From assembly GCF_018143015.1 (NCBI RefSeq), contig NC_054756.1, forward strand, positions 18,373,361 through 18,437,360: DNA of 64,000 nt. The letters are read 5' to 3'. The number at the start of each line of letters is the position of its first letter. Positions within the stretch are counted from its first letter, which is position 1. Below the pieces are notes generated by a model, which had not been told where the DNA came from, did not search any database, and saw only the letters and a list, made by a program, of their open reading frames with translations. Source of the stretch: Lytechinus variegatus (Eukaryota > Echinodermata > Echinoidea > Temnopleuroida > Toxopneustidae). Shown here piece by piece: positions 11,937 through 23,598 of this stretch. Both the position numbers and the translations under genes were made by a program.

Positions 11937-12176
11937 CACAGCAAAAACTGTGGTGTAAACCGGTGTACATAGAGGACCACACCAGTTATTTTACATCGGT
12001 GTTAAATTGGTGGTGTTAGTTTTACACCTATAGGGGTTATTACAACACCTATGGTTGTTACATTTACACTCTTTGGTGTTATGTTCAATCTCTAGGATGT
12101 TATTTTAACACCTAAGGGTGTGGTCCTCTATTAACACCAATTGGTGTCAGTTTTAACACCACAGTTTTACAGTGTG
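11937..12176 (+). mobile_element. MITE family A, copy 1
   Basis: A 240-bp palindrome-rich element. The left end is CACAGCAAAAACTGTGGTGT and the right end is its inverse, ACCACAGTTTTACAGTGTG. Internal blocks pair with one another (ACCGGTGTACATAGAGGACC near the left, GGTCCTCTATTAACACC near the right), so the element can fold into a multi-arm hairpin. Four more copies lie at 25919, 29624, 33698 and 50628. No coding capacity. Confidence 0.75.
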
Positions 12177-12231
12177 TGATGGGATGGGGCAATAACCCCA
12201 ACATCAATTTCGAACTGTCGATCGTGACGAT

Positions 12232-13395
12232 CAGGGTGACCAGACGTCCCGTATTTCCCGGGATTGTCCCGTATTTTGCTCCTTTGTCCCGGCGTCCCGA
12301 CAAACCCTCCCCGGGACGCCTAATTGTCCCGTATTTCAGAATATTGAAGAAAAATACATTTAAAAGTGACAAATTTTCATTAGATTATAAACAAGCAACA
12401 TAATTATGACGAAGCAGAGAGAACAATTAAATCGATAACTGTAAACTTTTGCAAGTTCTGCGGTAATTTTCTTGCTACTGTAACCCAATACATTGCAAAC
12501 GAACTGGCCTCCTGCCTATGTGTGTGTGGCAGGCTACTAGCTAGGCATGTATGATCGGAGAAAAATTCTCAATGGTGCTAACAATCTCACATGATAAACA
12601 GTTTTTCCACCAAATTAGTCACAAAGTCGGCAGGAAATACTTATTATTATTCTCAGATTAATGATTTGGAGATGTAATCGGTGCAAGAAGTTATTCACTT
12701 TTCATAGATCTATTTTTTCAGCTTTCGTTTTGAGTCTTGGTGTGTACGATGCGGGGTACGATGCCGCGATGTTTCATCTAATTTTTAAGTTTGACAATAT
12801 GTTTCACTTTGAAATTTTATTCATTTCTAAAATATTTTACTTTTTGAAACTTTTAAAATACATTGAGAAAAACACCAAATAACATTATGATTTTTATTAT
12901 ATAATTAAATTTGTTTGTTTACTTGAAGTTTGAACTTTTTTCCTTTTTCTTTCTTTTCTACCCTATGCCCCTTTTCGTTCCATCTATCTTTTTTACCTGA
13001 ACATTTTTTTTTTCTCTCTCTGTTCATTTTTCTTTCTTTACTTCTTTCTCTTACTTTCCTCAAATCTCCCTTTTTTTATTTCCTTCATTCTTTCTTTCCT
13101 TAAAATTACCTTGACTTCTTTCTTCCTCTCCTGTTTCTTTTCGTTCTTTCTCTCCTTCCCTTATTTTCTCTTTTTTCGTTCTCTAATCCCTTAATTCTTC
13201 CCTCCCTCTCTTTTTTCCTTTCTTTATTTTATTTTTCCTCGTATTCTTTTCCATTTTTTCCATTTATCTTTCTTTCCCTTCCTTCCTTTCTCCTTCCCTT
13301 CCCGTTTTCTTCTTTATTTCAAAGAATGAAGGAAATATATTTATTTCCTTTATTTTGTCTTTCACACATTTATTCATCTTCCCTTCCTTTCCTTT

Positions 13396-13437
<42 letters not shown>

Positions 13438-13781
13438 TTCCTTCTTTCCTTCCTTTCTTTCTTTCTTTTTCTTTCTTTCTTTATTTCTTTCCTTCTATAT
13501 TCATTTCAAAGAATGACGGAAACCCCCGCGGAAACCCTTTTTTCTCTTTTATTCTTTCTTTCATCCTTCTTCTGTTCTAACTATTTGTTATTTTATATTT
13601 TTCCTTAATTTTCTTTCATTCTCAATTCATCTCTTTTCTTTCTCTCCTTCATTCTTTCGTTCACCCTCCCTTCCAATTCTTTATATTTTTTCACAAGTCT
13701 ATAACACTGCGCGTGGGCTTCTTTGTTGATCTTTATTAGTCAATTGTCCCGTATTTCATTTTGTAAAATCTGGTCACCCTG
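12232..13781. mobile_element. hAT-like non-autonomous transposon, 1.55 kb, with 8-bp target-site duplication
   Basis: Terminal inverted repeats CAGGGTGACCAGA / TCTGGTCACCCTG are flanked by a perfect 8-bp duplication, GTGACGAT, at 12224-12231 and 13782-13789. Just inside the left end, TGTCCCGTATTT recurs in direct and shifted forms, and the same string occurs near the right end. An 8-bp duplication with CAGGG ends is the hallmark of hAT elements. No transposase domain could be recognised. More than half of the body is a polypyrimidine tract. Confidence 0.8.
12935..13735 (+). repeat. Long polypyrimidine tract (CTTT/CCTT-rich)
   Basis: About 800 bp of almost pure C/T on the plus strand with short interruptions, including a cleaner (CTTT)n core at about 13395-13485. 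It lies inside the hAT-like element. Open frames here (for example 13326-13580) encode only Phe/Leu/Ser-rich low-complexity peptides and are not genes. Confidence 0.9.
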
Positions 13782-13789
13782 GTGACGAT

Positions 13790-14910
13790 CCCGTCATCGT
13801 TGTTACCAAATCTTGCGCAGTTTTTGTTTGTTTTGTTTTCAATTAAAAACGTTCCTAATATACATATTACATTCAGCTTAGTACTAGTATTTGAAGGTTG
13901 TGTTTTTAGTAGCGACATATTAAGGCAGTTGAATGGGATGAACAAGACCATTATGATGATGATTCCCCGGGGGGATATGATTATGATGATACGTAAATGG
14001 TTTAACGTAGGCCCGGAAAACAAATTTTAAATAAATTATACGAGAGTTCTTGACACTTTCTATCGTAATCGATAACATGTATTGATGATAGTTACTATTA
14101 GTATTACTGTTACACTTTTTAAATCGATCAATATACCATGTTGTATTCTTATACTTGTGCTTCTAATGAATTAAAGCAAATCGTTGATAATCTCAATTTA
14201 AAAAAAATGATCATCAAATGCCATCATCATGATCACCACTACCATCATAATTGGCATCACCGCAAATATCATCATTATCATCATCATCATTACCATAATC
14301 GTCGTATCATCATCGTCACTAACTATCATTACCATCACAAGATTATTGTCAGTATAACACCATGTGTATCATTATCAGCATTACCGACCATGAAAGTAAC
14401 GCAACCATCTTCATTATTACTATACTCAGCACTGTCATCCTCCTAATCTTCACCCTCAGCATCCTCCTCCTCATTATCATCTCCATCTTGCGTTAGCATC
14501 TCCACGTCGCATTCAGAGAGCAGCGCAATGCAGGCATCATCGGTATCAAAGCTTCCAACATCGCCGTCATCACTGTCCATCATCATAATCATCATCCTAA
14601 TCTTCACTAAAATCATCAAAACCATAGTACCAATCAATATCATCATCCTATAATCTTCACTCTAATTAGAAATCACAATCTCCAATATAATAATGATTAT
14701 CATCGCCAACAAACAAAATAATCAATGATGATGATGATGATGATGATAATGATGATGATGATGATCATCATCATCATCACCATGATATCATCACAACCAT
14801 ATTCATTATTTTCACTATCGCCATCGCCATGAACCTCACTTTATCATCACACTACCTTCATATCGTCATTATACCAGCATACTTTATCAATCTTTTAAGA
14901 GCCCTTCGTT
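13790..14910. repeat. CAT/ATC-rich low-complexity region
   Basis: Imperfect CAT/ATC trinucleotide DNA, densest at 14215-14345. A strand switch occurs at about 14725-14785, where GAT repeats run into ATC repeats to make a microsatellite palindrome. Frames through it encode His/Ile/Met/Asp-rich peptides with no domain. No gene is supported. Confidence 0.75.
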
Positions 14911-15155
14911 GATCGCGAGGAACAAAGCCTTATTAACTGCTCGAATTGAATTTCAAACAAATCACACATTCATTACTGCAAAGAAGTGGTTTATTTCTTC
15001 CAAATAATGCCTGTGATTTAGGTAAAAAGCAAGGAGTATCTAGACATTTCCAACATCTTGGAATGTAAAGCAAATATATATTTGAAAGACAGAACATAGA
15101 AACAATAACTTTGGTATGCACAACAAAAATGGAAAAAGAAAGACAACAAGTTGTC

Positions 15156-15157
<2 letters not shown>

Positions 15158-15210
<53 letters not shown>

Positions 15211-15212
15211 GC
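15158..15212. repeat. (AAT)n microsatellite
   Basis: About 18 consecutive AAT units at the start of a longer AAT/AAC-rich stretch. Poly-Asn and poly-Ile frames arise from it and are not genes. Confidence 0.95.
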
Positions 15213-15459
15213 AATAATAATTACAATACCAACAACAATAATAATAGTGATAATGAAATTGTAATTATATTCATACTTAGTACTAGTGATAAGATCGTAT
15301 ACCAACACTTGGTTTGCGGTAAATTTAACAAATGTGACCTCTGACACCGTTTAGCAGGGTTAAATTAAAAATACAGTGGTCTTCGACTAATTGATTCATA
15401 CATAAAAATATTCTGGTTGAAAGACATTTATCTCAACAACCAGCAGTAATATTATATGC

Positions 15460-15710
15460 TCAGGGGTTTTCCAGGATTTTTCAACAGGGGGAGGGGTACA
15501 TTTTCCTGAGGTAAAATTTGACAAGCAAAAATAAAAAAGGGTTTCAACCAAAAATAAAGGGGGTTCCGTTTACGAAAAAATTGACAAGCAAAAAAAAAAA
15601 AAAGGTTTTCACGTTCGAAGGGGGAGGGGGACGCAAACTTCTGTTTTAACTGCATTTTAACATTACAAATTTCAATTGTGCCTCTAAAAAAAGGGGGGGG
15701 GGTCCGCTAG
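15460..15710. mobile_element. GC-ended MITE fragment with GACAAGCAAAAA core
   Basis: Segments AAAATTTGACAAGCAAAAA and AAAATTGACAAGCAAAA, plus G-runs at both sides, match the cores of the elements at 54725 and 60583. Ends are not clean here, so the boundaries are approximate. Confidence 0.35.
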
Positions 15711-17477
15711 TGATTATGCTCTACATATGTATCTTTATCTTCATATGTAGGAATGATCAGTGTGGCATAAAATGAGATCTTAACGGGCATAGTTTACCAG
15801 TGCATGATTACATTACAATTAGCATATATACATGTATTAACCAGAAAAAAATGTTGTTTCAAAGGATCAACATCACATGAAATGAATAAAAGATCAATTA
15901 CATAACTGATATTCAATCATATCTTATGTACAGTTAATATAGTTCTGCCATGCCAGCATGAGTCTTACTGAAAGGATAGGAACTTTACTTTCCTTTTACA
16001 TTGAATTCACTTCAAGTTTGGGCAATGACATGGCTGGGAAGTTAAATCAGAACTGAATACTGTCAAAATTTAATGAAGGAGTACTTGACAAGCATTCAAC
16101 CCATTTTGACGTAAAAGCACAAAACACATTATTTTGTTTTATTCCCACTTTGATAACATTTTGGATGGTTATATTCCAATCAATCACATTCCACTTTGTC
16201 AAACCACTAATAAAATCTGCAAAACATAACAGTGCATTCTCCAAAACAAGACAATTTCAAGCCATCTTTTGATATATATACATAAAGATAGTATCGAATC
16301 AAGTTGTTTTACATAATAATATAATAAAGTGTGTACTATGAAAATTAGATAATACTAGGTATCAATATGAGTCACAAGTTAATATTTCCAATAACTTTTC
16401 AATATATATCTATATAATTACAAAGACCAACAAACACAAATTGGCATCTTTTATGAGCTCCATTCTCTGTTATGTATGTTATGTCTGTTATGTTATGTTT
16501 GCTACACATCAATTCTTTGGACACATTGTTGCGATAAAGATGAAAGGGAGAAATTAACAACTGTGTTGCTTCTTTTGTTTTTCTTTCATTTTCTCTTTTT
16601 GTTTAATATGAAGAAATCTGGTGTCACACAGCTGTTTAATTGCTTTATAACCTGATATATACATACATGGCATTCTCATTCAGAAAGAAAGTTCATTAAC
16701 TTTCAAAGTGTGTACATTGAACACGTACAAGAGAAAAATACCTGAAAGGAAAATATATAGACAATTGTATTAAGTTCACATAGAAAATAAATCAAAAATT
16801 GCTTTTACAACTCAGTATGATAATGCCAACTTGAGATGGATCAACATGGATGTAACTCACATATTCATTAGAATTTTCTCAGTTACAACAGCTTTCATAT
16901 TTTAAAATCTCTAAACCTGTCCAAGTATTAAAATGATTAGTAACACACAATACAAGTAGAGTGTTATTTTCCAGGAATGTGATTTTTTTTTCCAATATTC
17001 TGATGAATCTTGTATGATTTTCAGGTTTTCATATCAAATGTCACTGGGCAAACCCACAATATAGTCATTTTGTTCTGGACTGGTTTAAATACTCTGACCC
17101 TTAGCGCATCCATCCCAATCACAATGTGGTCAAGAAGCACATTCATTTAGTGGTGCAAATATTCTGGAATATGATGAGCATAATGTTTTGGCTTCAAAAT
17201 ATTTGGTCCTTTTGAAAATCTACATTACAAAGATGTATAGAATTATAATGAATGAGTGAATGGAATGAAAAGAAATGTCTCTATTTTTGTTGAAACGAGT
17301 GCTTCTCCCACATGAATTAATTTTGTACGACTCAGTATTTCAGCTTTTGGAAGGTATACTATAATTGCACTCAAACAAGTGGTTTTAAAATACTCTGATT
17401 AAACAGTGATGAATTGATCAGATAAATTTGCAAGAAACTAATCTTGATACAAACTCAAAACACACAATGATATCAAT
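15711..17477. other. Gene-free AT-rich stretch, possibly 3' UTR of the phytochelatin synthase gene
   Basis: No coding frame, domain or terminal repeat is recognised. The stretch lies downstream of the minus-strand gene ending at 18738. A minus-strand AATAAA lies near 14990-14995, so part may be a long 3' untranslated region, but nothing demonstrates transcription. Confidence 0.3.
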
Positions 17478-17732
17478 AAAATAATAATAATAGGCCTATT
17501 AATAATTCTTATTTACCCAGGGTAGCCACTCTCAACTGTAAGCTATTCTTCCAGCAGGCCCTGCATTACATAACATGTTATTTTTCCCTTCTGCACTTTC
17601 ATACGTTGAGCACCTGACAAGAAGGCAGAAAGTCCCATTTTGAAATTGAATGCATGACTCGGCCAGGGATCGAACCCATGACCTTCCAGTCATGAAGCGG
17701 GCGCTCTATCACTGAGCCACCATGTCCGGTAA
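17478..17732 (-). repeat. tRNA-derived SINE with AAT tail
   Basis: The minus-strand head has box A GTGGCTCAGTGATAGAGC and box B GGGTTCGATCCC (17665-17730), followed by a body ending GCAGGGCCTGCTGG..GTGGCTACCCTGGGTAAATA and a (TTA)n tail near 17480-17495. The same 3' body occurs without a tRNA head at 38467 and 51931. Confidence 0.75.
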
Positions 17733-18737
17733 CGTGTTAGTCATAAGGACTGCTAGTAATAAATGCCCAAGTTTATAGGGCCTCTGCCATAGTAGCAGAA
17801 GGCATATTCACAACGGTTGCTTTTTGTCAGTAACAGGTCACTGGGCATAACAAGGAATAGGGATTTTGCTAATCACAGGGTCTTTGTGGATTCAAAACTT
17901 GGGAAAAGTGTCATTATTTATAAGGTCGCGACTCGCTATCATAATCAATAATATAAGGCTGCTATTCATTTGGATAGAAAGAGTCACTTTGAGTCAAAGA
18001 GGGTTGCTAGTAATAATCAAATAAAATTCTTACTATGCATGATAAAATAATAACTTGTCTGACTAGCAGCTTTTTTCTCACATCTTGAGGACTAGCCATC
18101 TGTGGTTGTTATGGTTAGTGACCATTACTTGTTTATGAACAGAAGCAAATCTTCTCCCACTACAACTAGCAATCATCATTCCTTATCAGGAATAATGGCT
18201 ATATAAATAATTAGACTAAATAGGAAGCCCCGACATAACAGTATCAATGGCAATCTGGCATTTTACAAAGTTAATGAAGCAAATAAAATTCATACTTCAT
18301 TTAATTTTTTTCCTTTTTCCTAAACATTTCTTACTCTTATTTATATGGCATATACTTTTTTGTTTCTTCCCTAAACATTTATGACTGTATATTTCTGCCT
18401 CTAATATCCACAATTATTACCAGGGCAAACTTTAGTTTTTCATTATGTGCGATTAAATGAATTGCTTTGTTTTGAATATCAATAATTGATTGTTAAATTT
18501 TCAAATAGTATTTTCTCTCATTAATATATATATATAACATATGGATAAAATTCATTGTCACACTGCAAAATGGTGGAAAGTGAATGTTATGGATATATGT
18601 GATAAGGAAGTCAAGGCTGGTGTCAAATTTCTCTTAGCCACGTTAGTGGTAAGATATTGTACTGGGTAACCCCCAAACTCAACATTAGCAGCCTAGACTT
18701 CATGATCACCAATTGTTTGTTGGAAATGTTGCGAAGA

Positions 18738-19403
18738 TCAACCCACAATCATAAAACCTCGATATTTATTGGCATCTTTATCAAAGGTATTCATACAACG
18801 GAAGAGATCCCCCGCATTGACCCAGCAGTCGACCGTGTTGAACCAAGTGTCTAGTAACAAAAAACGATCCGTTGTCTCATGGTACGCAGCTAACACACTG
18901 AAGTGCCCATGGACATGCTCATCTTGACCCAGATCATACTCATCGTAGTTGACAATGACACCCTTCTCCGAACCTACCTGTGACAGAGCCTCTGACGCAA
19001 GAGTCCGGAATTCTTTGACGCTGCTTTCATCGACATGGACCTTCTTAATCGTTAACCCATGTGCGCATAGAAGGTTGTAAATCTCATCCATCGTAGCGCC
19101 ATTTGTATCGCAAGATGCATAGTCGAGGGCAGCCTTCGTCTCCTTGAAGGTGAACAGGTTACTCTCGGTGTAAGGGACGTCGTCAACGGGGCACTTCAGG
19201 TGCTCCGAGGGGTCTGCGAACTGTTGTCCGAGGTGCTTCGCGCTCATGACAAGCGCAGATGAATGGATGCCGCAGAATGTATTGTTCTCTTGTTCTTTGA
19301 AGAGGCGTAGGAGTAAGGTCTGTTTGGCGGATGCCTCACCCAGCATTTTCTGGCCCTCGGGAGAAATGAGTGGGATCTTGTCTTGAACGCGCTCAACAGC
19401 CAT
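18738..19403 (-). CDS. Phytochelatin synthase (glutathione gamma-glutamylcysteinyltransferase), catalytic domain only
   Basis: The enzyme family joins gamma-Glu-Cys units from glutathione into metal-binding phytochelatins (papain-like, EC 2.3.2.15). The 221-residue product comes from a single exon. The catalytic triad is visible as Cys44 (NNTFCG), His167 (HGHFSV) and Asp185 (FLLLDTW). The His-Asp gap of 18 equals that of plant PCS (His162/Asp180 in Arabidopsis). The N-terminal ISPEGQKM matches the family's SxEG start, and the C-terminal YRGFMIVG matches the RRGFMLI end of the catalytic domain. The usual Cys-rich C-terminal domain of eukaryotic PCS is absent. ATG 19403 was chosen because the family start aligns there and a splice acceptor (GACGTCAG) lies eight bases upstream, suggesting a non-coding 5' exon further right. 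An in-frame ATG at 19430 lies before that acceptor. Specific activity is inferred. Confidence 0.85.
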   Translation of the reverse strand: MAVERVQDKIPLISPEGQKMLGEASAKQTLLLRLFKEQENNTFCGIHSSALVMSAKHLGQQFADPSEHLKCPVDDVPYTESNLFTFKETKAALDYASCDTNGATMDEIYNLLCAHGLTIKKVHVDESSVKEFRTLASEALSQVGSEKGVIVNYDEYDLGQDEHVHGHFSVLAAYHETTDRFLLLDTWFNTVDCWVNAGDLFRCMNTFDKDANKYRGFMIVG

Positions 19404-19430
19404 CTTTCCACCTGACGTCATGTAAAACAA

Positions 19431-20558
19431 GATTAGAAAGTAGAATTCAGGTTTGGTAATTAAAAAAATGTTAACAACTTTGAAAGTAAATGTTTCAAGC
19501 TAATTCCATTTAATTTCTTCATTAATGCTTGAAAGTATGACTCCTAATGTGTTCACATGCACTTTCCTTTCAATTATTATTTTTATTTCTTCATGTTTTG
19601 TTTCATATGCTCATTTTGTCCAATTACAATTTACAAATAGGCTACATTTTTAAAAGTTCCACGAACAGAGCTGAGGGACTCACAAATATATGTACATTAA
19701 ATTGGTTTGAGACTAGAGTGCTCTGGTGAATAAAAAAAATCCCAATAATATATATCTATAAAAAAAACAGAACAGTGTAATGTTACAAGTGTAAACCTAT
19801 TCTACTTTGTGTTTCAATTTTTTAGTTACTTACAAATAATAACAAAGTAACATTGTTTCAATTTATTGAGGCATATTTTAAATACTTTTGGCATTATCGT
19901 GATATAGGTAACCACCATTCACTTCATACAGCAGCGCTTTATTCAGTCGCACGCACGGTTCCCTATTTCCACCTCCATTCACTTTGTACACAAATGCGCG
20001 TACACAAATCTATGAGTGGTTCCCAAAACCACGATTTGGCCATACTTTTTAATATGTGTAATATAGGTTGCATAGACTCAACACAAATATTAACAAATTT
20101 ACGGGGTGATTGTACTTGCAGACTGAATGAGATTCAAGATTGAGGGACAAACATAACAAAAAAATGTGATTCGACTTCGAGCAGCACAGAATACAAGATG
20201 TGGGACCAAGGTCCATACAGAACGAAACTTGAAAATGCTATAGACATCTAGTCAGTGCAAATTGCCTTCATTATGGATAACAGTTACCTGAAAAAGTGGC
20301 TCAAGGTACAAGGTCTACCTCTCTGGATGAAGGACCACGGCGTAATATGCAATTCTAAGCTGATATCATTAGAATTTAGGCCACAAATTTTTGTTGATAT
20401 TCCAGTTTGCCGAATGATATGGATCGCCACGCCACGCCCCTTTTTTCGGAGGAGTGTTATTATGGCAAGCCGTTTGTTGATATTATCTTTCTTTTCTAAG
20501 AGGAACCCCCTTTTCTATGGAAAACTCAGTATCCCATAAAACTCTGCTTACCAGCTAT
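19431..20558. other. Gene-free stretch upstream of the phytochelatin synthase gene
   Basis: No coding exon is recognised. The promoter and first non-coding exon of the minus-strand gene should lie here or further right, but no start site can be placed. The open frames at 19853-20143 and 20255-20539 have no domain or coding character that I recognise. Confidence 0.4.
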
Positions 20559-20760
20559 CACTGGTGGATCCACGGGGGGGGGGCACAGCCGGCTTGTGCC
20601 CCCCTTGAGAGACGCAATTAAAATTTTTAATGTTAAAATGTCATTAAAACAGAAGTGTGCCCCCCATTTGAAAGTGAGGACCTTCTTTTGTACATAATTT
20701 TTGGTCAAAAACCTTTTTTTTGCTTGGGAAATGGGCCCCTCCCCCCTGGATCCGCCCCTG
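20559..20760. mobile_element. MITE with GGCGGATCC-type ends
   Basis: The ends CACTGGTGGATCCACGGGGG and CCCCCCTGGATCCGCCCCTG form terminal inverted repeats of about 20 bp with inner poly-G/poly-C. CAGxGGCGGATCC ends are common among hAT-like MITEs. A clean target duplication was not found. Confidence 0.55.
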
Positions 20761-21261
20761 AAGCTAATAAACTTTTTTAAAACTAAGTATTTCAACAGAG
20801 AGATAAGATGTAAACCTTTCTCTTGTAAGAAGTGCATCGGAAAAACCCTTTATCACTGAAAAATATAATTTTATATTTTCTACGCTAGATACGACATAAT
20901 AGTTTATTTCAAATTTAGTAAATAGGTTTTTCAGCAACAAAAAATCACCAATTGATCAAAATGTGTTCATCCATTGATAAACCGATTTTACTAACTGATA
21001 AACAGAGAAGTCAGAGATTATAAAAAAATGTGTATCTGCATTATTGGGCATTTCGCGAAGAAAACTCGATTTTTTAAAATAGCTAGGATATAAACTGGAA
21101 AAGATGTGTTGCTCATAAAATTGACTCACTTTATCTCAGATAAACTCAATTATCTTTGATACACCTTGTGTTTTTCTTCACAAAACTCACAATATTGCAT
21201 TAGGCTGTAAACTTTTCCATCACTTGTTAAACTCATGTTTGTAGCGTGACCCACACTCCAG

Positions 21262-22358
21262 CTAGGGCGGCGATCTGGGGGGGGGGCACATTGCCCCCAC
21301 TTTATGAAGCACTAAATAAGTGCCCTTTTTATAAATCATACTTTCGGGCCCTGTGTTTAAATTTTGTAAAAAGATTTTGTAATGTTGAAAAAAACTGTTG
21401 ATCTAAAAGATGCTACAAAAAATTATTTTCACAAAGTTGTTATTTTTACACTTTAGTTTTGTTTTATCCCAAACTCTTTGTAGATCATGATCATGATGCT
21501 TTAAATTGTTATAGGTTTTATAACAAAAATTTGTTTAAAAATCGGGTCAAAATCACACTTTTCATTGGCCAAGTTCATTAGGCAGCTTGAAAACAAGAAT
21601 ACTGCACTCTGATTGATAAAAGTGGCCACGCACTCATTAAAACGGTTCCAGTGCTGGGTGCGGCAAGGGAAGCGTTTCATGAAAGGACTTGTCAGACGTT
21701 TTATCCGACAAGTCATGTTTTATCCGACAGTTACTATAGTAACAGTGCTTCTCAACCAATCAGAATCCAGGAAAGTTTTTAGATCTGACAACTTGTCGGA
21801 CGAAAATATTGATGAAACTCCCCATACTTACCCGCGCTTGTTGTTTTGAAGCCTTTTCCAGCCAATCAGAACTCTAGATTTCATGTTACTCTAAAATTTT
21901 TAGAAATCTCGTCTTGTACCTTGGTGGGAAAAGTGTGATCTTGAACCAATTATAAGGTGCCGCATATTATGAGTGACATTGTGAGATAGTATAGAAATTC
22001 AGCTATGTGGTGATACCGATATCTTCGAAGCTCAAAATAAAAAATTTTGAACAATTTGCAAAATAAACTGAACAGAGGAAGAAAATTTACTTTTGATGCA
22101 CATTTCCTAAAATTCGCTTATTTATGAAAATATTTCACATGAAATGAATGACCAATATAAAAGAGAAATTGGTACTCTGTACAATCGTGCAAAGGTATTT
22201 AATTTGACTTGAAGATAAATTACGTAATTAAGTTCCATTATTCACGAGATTTTGCAGGGAGGCGGATTCAGCCACGAGAGGGTTTGGATGAATCTGACCC
22301 ATATTTGCTCATTAGCTGATTGCCCCCCCCCCACACACTTTCAACTCCGCCGCCCCTG
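21262..22358. mobile_element. Non-autonomous element with CAGGGGCGGC-type ends (with nested MITE)
   Basis: The left end CTAGGGCGGCGATCTGGGGG and right end CTCCGCCGCCCCTG are inverted relative to each other. The inner left sequence (TGCCCCC..GAAGCACTAAATAAGTGCCC) matches the element at 10483. A smaller MITE at 21674-21822 lies inside. No transposase frame. Confidence 0.45.
21674..21822. mobile_element. Short MITE nested in the 21262-22358 element
   Basis: The arms GTTTCATGAAAGGACTTGTC with CCGACAAGTC (left) and GACAACTTGTCGGACG with GATGAAAC (right) form an imperfect inverted repeat around CCGACAGTTACTATAGTAAC. Non-coding. Confidence 0.5.
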
Positions 22359-22734
22359 CCACGCTTCACTAGAGCATGCAGTACGTAGTCAGTTGGGTGC
22401 AACTGATATCTGGTCACATTTCTGACGTAAACATATTCTAGTAAAAAAAAAACTCTGTTCTTGTAAATTGTATACGACTAGAAAGTAATCAAATATGACC
22501 AGAATAACATTTGCACCAGCTGAACCTATTAATTAGTCATTTTTACTAATTTGTTTTATGAGTGCATCTTTATACACCAAACAATAAATATCTGTAGCAG
22601 GTGTTCATTTGACAACGCAGTATGCAAAATTTGGAGAGCACATAATACTATGTCAAAGTCTGTGTAAAACTTTTTAAATTATGTTGCCATCATAAAAATT
22701 ATGAAAAGTAGTAGTAACTTCCTGATAATAAGCA

Positions 22735-22880
22735 ATAGTTACATACATGTCAGTAGGAAGTTTTACATCAAGATATATAGTCAAATATGACACTATTCTT
22801 AAATCTGTTAATGTTGGGAGCGAAAGGAACGTGTTGGCGGGAAGTGAATTCCACAGCCAAGCCGTCCTCATGGTCCTTAG
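22735..22880 (-). pseudogene. LINE (non-LTR retrotransposon) reverse-transcriptase C-terminal fragment
   Basis: The minus strand encodes RTAWLWNSLPANTFLSLPTL, the form of the conserved R-T-x-x-LWNSLP tail at the end of many LINE reverse-transcriptase ORFs. The similarity then shifts into another frame and decays. Only a short broken 3' fragment is present. Confidence 0.5.
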
Positions 22881-23355
22881 AATACGAAGTACTTACATTG
22901 TGAACCAATCATCATTAGATTAAAAACACTAGCGACCTTTAGCTCATTTTTCACCGATGGATTCCTTGTGAACACTATCAATCAGACTTGGCGCCATCAT
23001 TAAGTAATATTTTTTTCCATTCCAACAGTCTATTCATCGGATGACCAAATCAGAATCAGAAAACTATACTTAAGCGAATAAAAAGATGAGCGGAGAATCC
23101 AGGACCCAATGTTGGTGTTTTCTTTAATTGAAATAATATTTGACATAATTTTTGAAAAATAACTTTTGTTATCACATATCTACATTCTAGAAAAATATTG
23201 GGTAAAACGTGTTTAAAACGCCTAAACATTTGTTCAGAAAGTTTAAACAGTTGTTTAAAAGTGTTAAACAGTAGTTGTTTGTGTGACGGGCTTATAAACA
23301 CCGTGCTAATTATTTCAAACAGCGTTTTTACAGTGTTTTTTTTTCAAATAAAGCC

Positions 23356-23598
23356 ATGACGTCACCGACGTGGAGTATTTTTCTCAAGGAGAGCATATCT
23401 CCGACCCCTGACGATTTAAAATATCTGCGATCGATATACGACGCCTTTCAAGACCACAATACAGCCCTAACTCCCGCCCCAACAAGCACACAGCACCAAC
23501 GAACCAGCCCTTGTTCTGAAATAGGACTAATCGATCGTTTCGATTGTAAAACTTCTCAATATCGATCAATTATTCATGCTATGAGGGGTTTTTACTGA
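23356..23598 (+). other. Unassigned 80-codon open frame
   Basis: The frame begins MTSPTWSIFLKESISPTPDD and ends at TGA 23598, with mixed residue use unlike the low-complexity frames around it. No domain is recognised, no splice or promoter context was established, and the opposite strand is also open for 61 codons. It could be a terminal exon, a small gene or chance. Confidence 0.15.
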
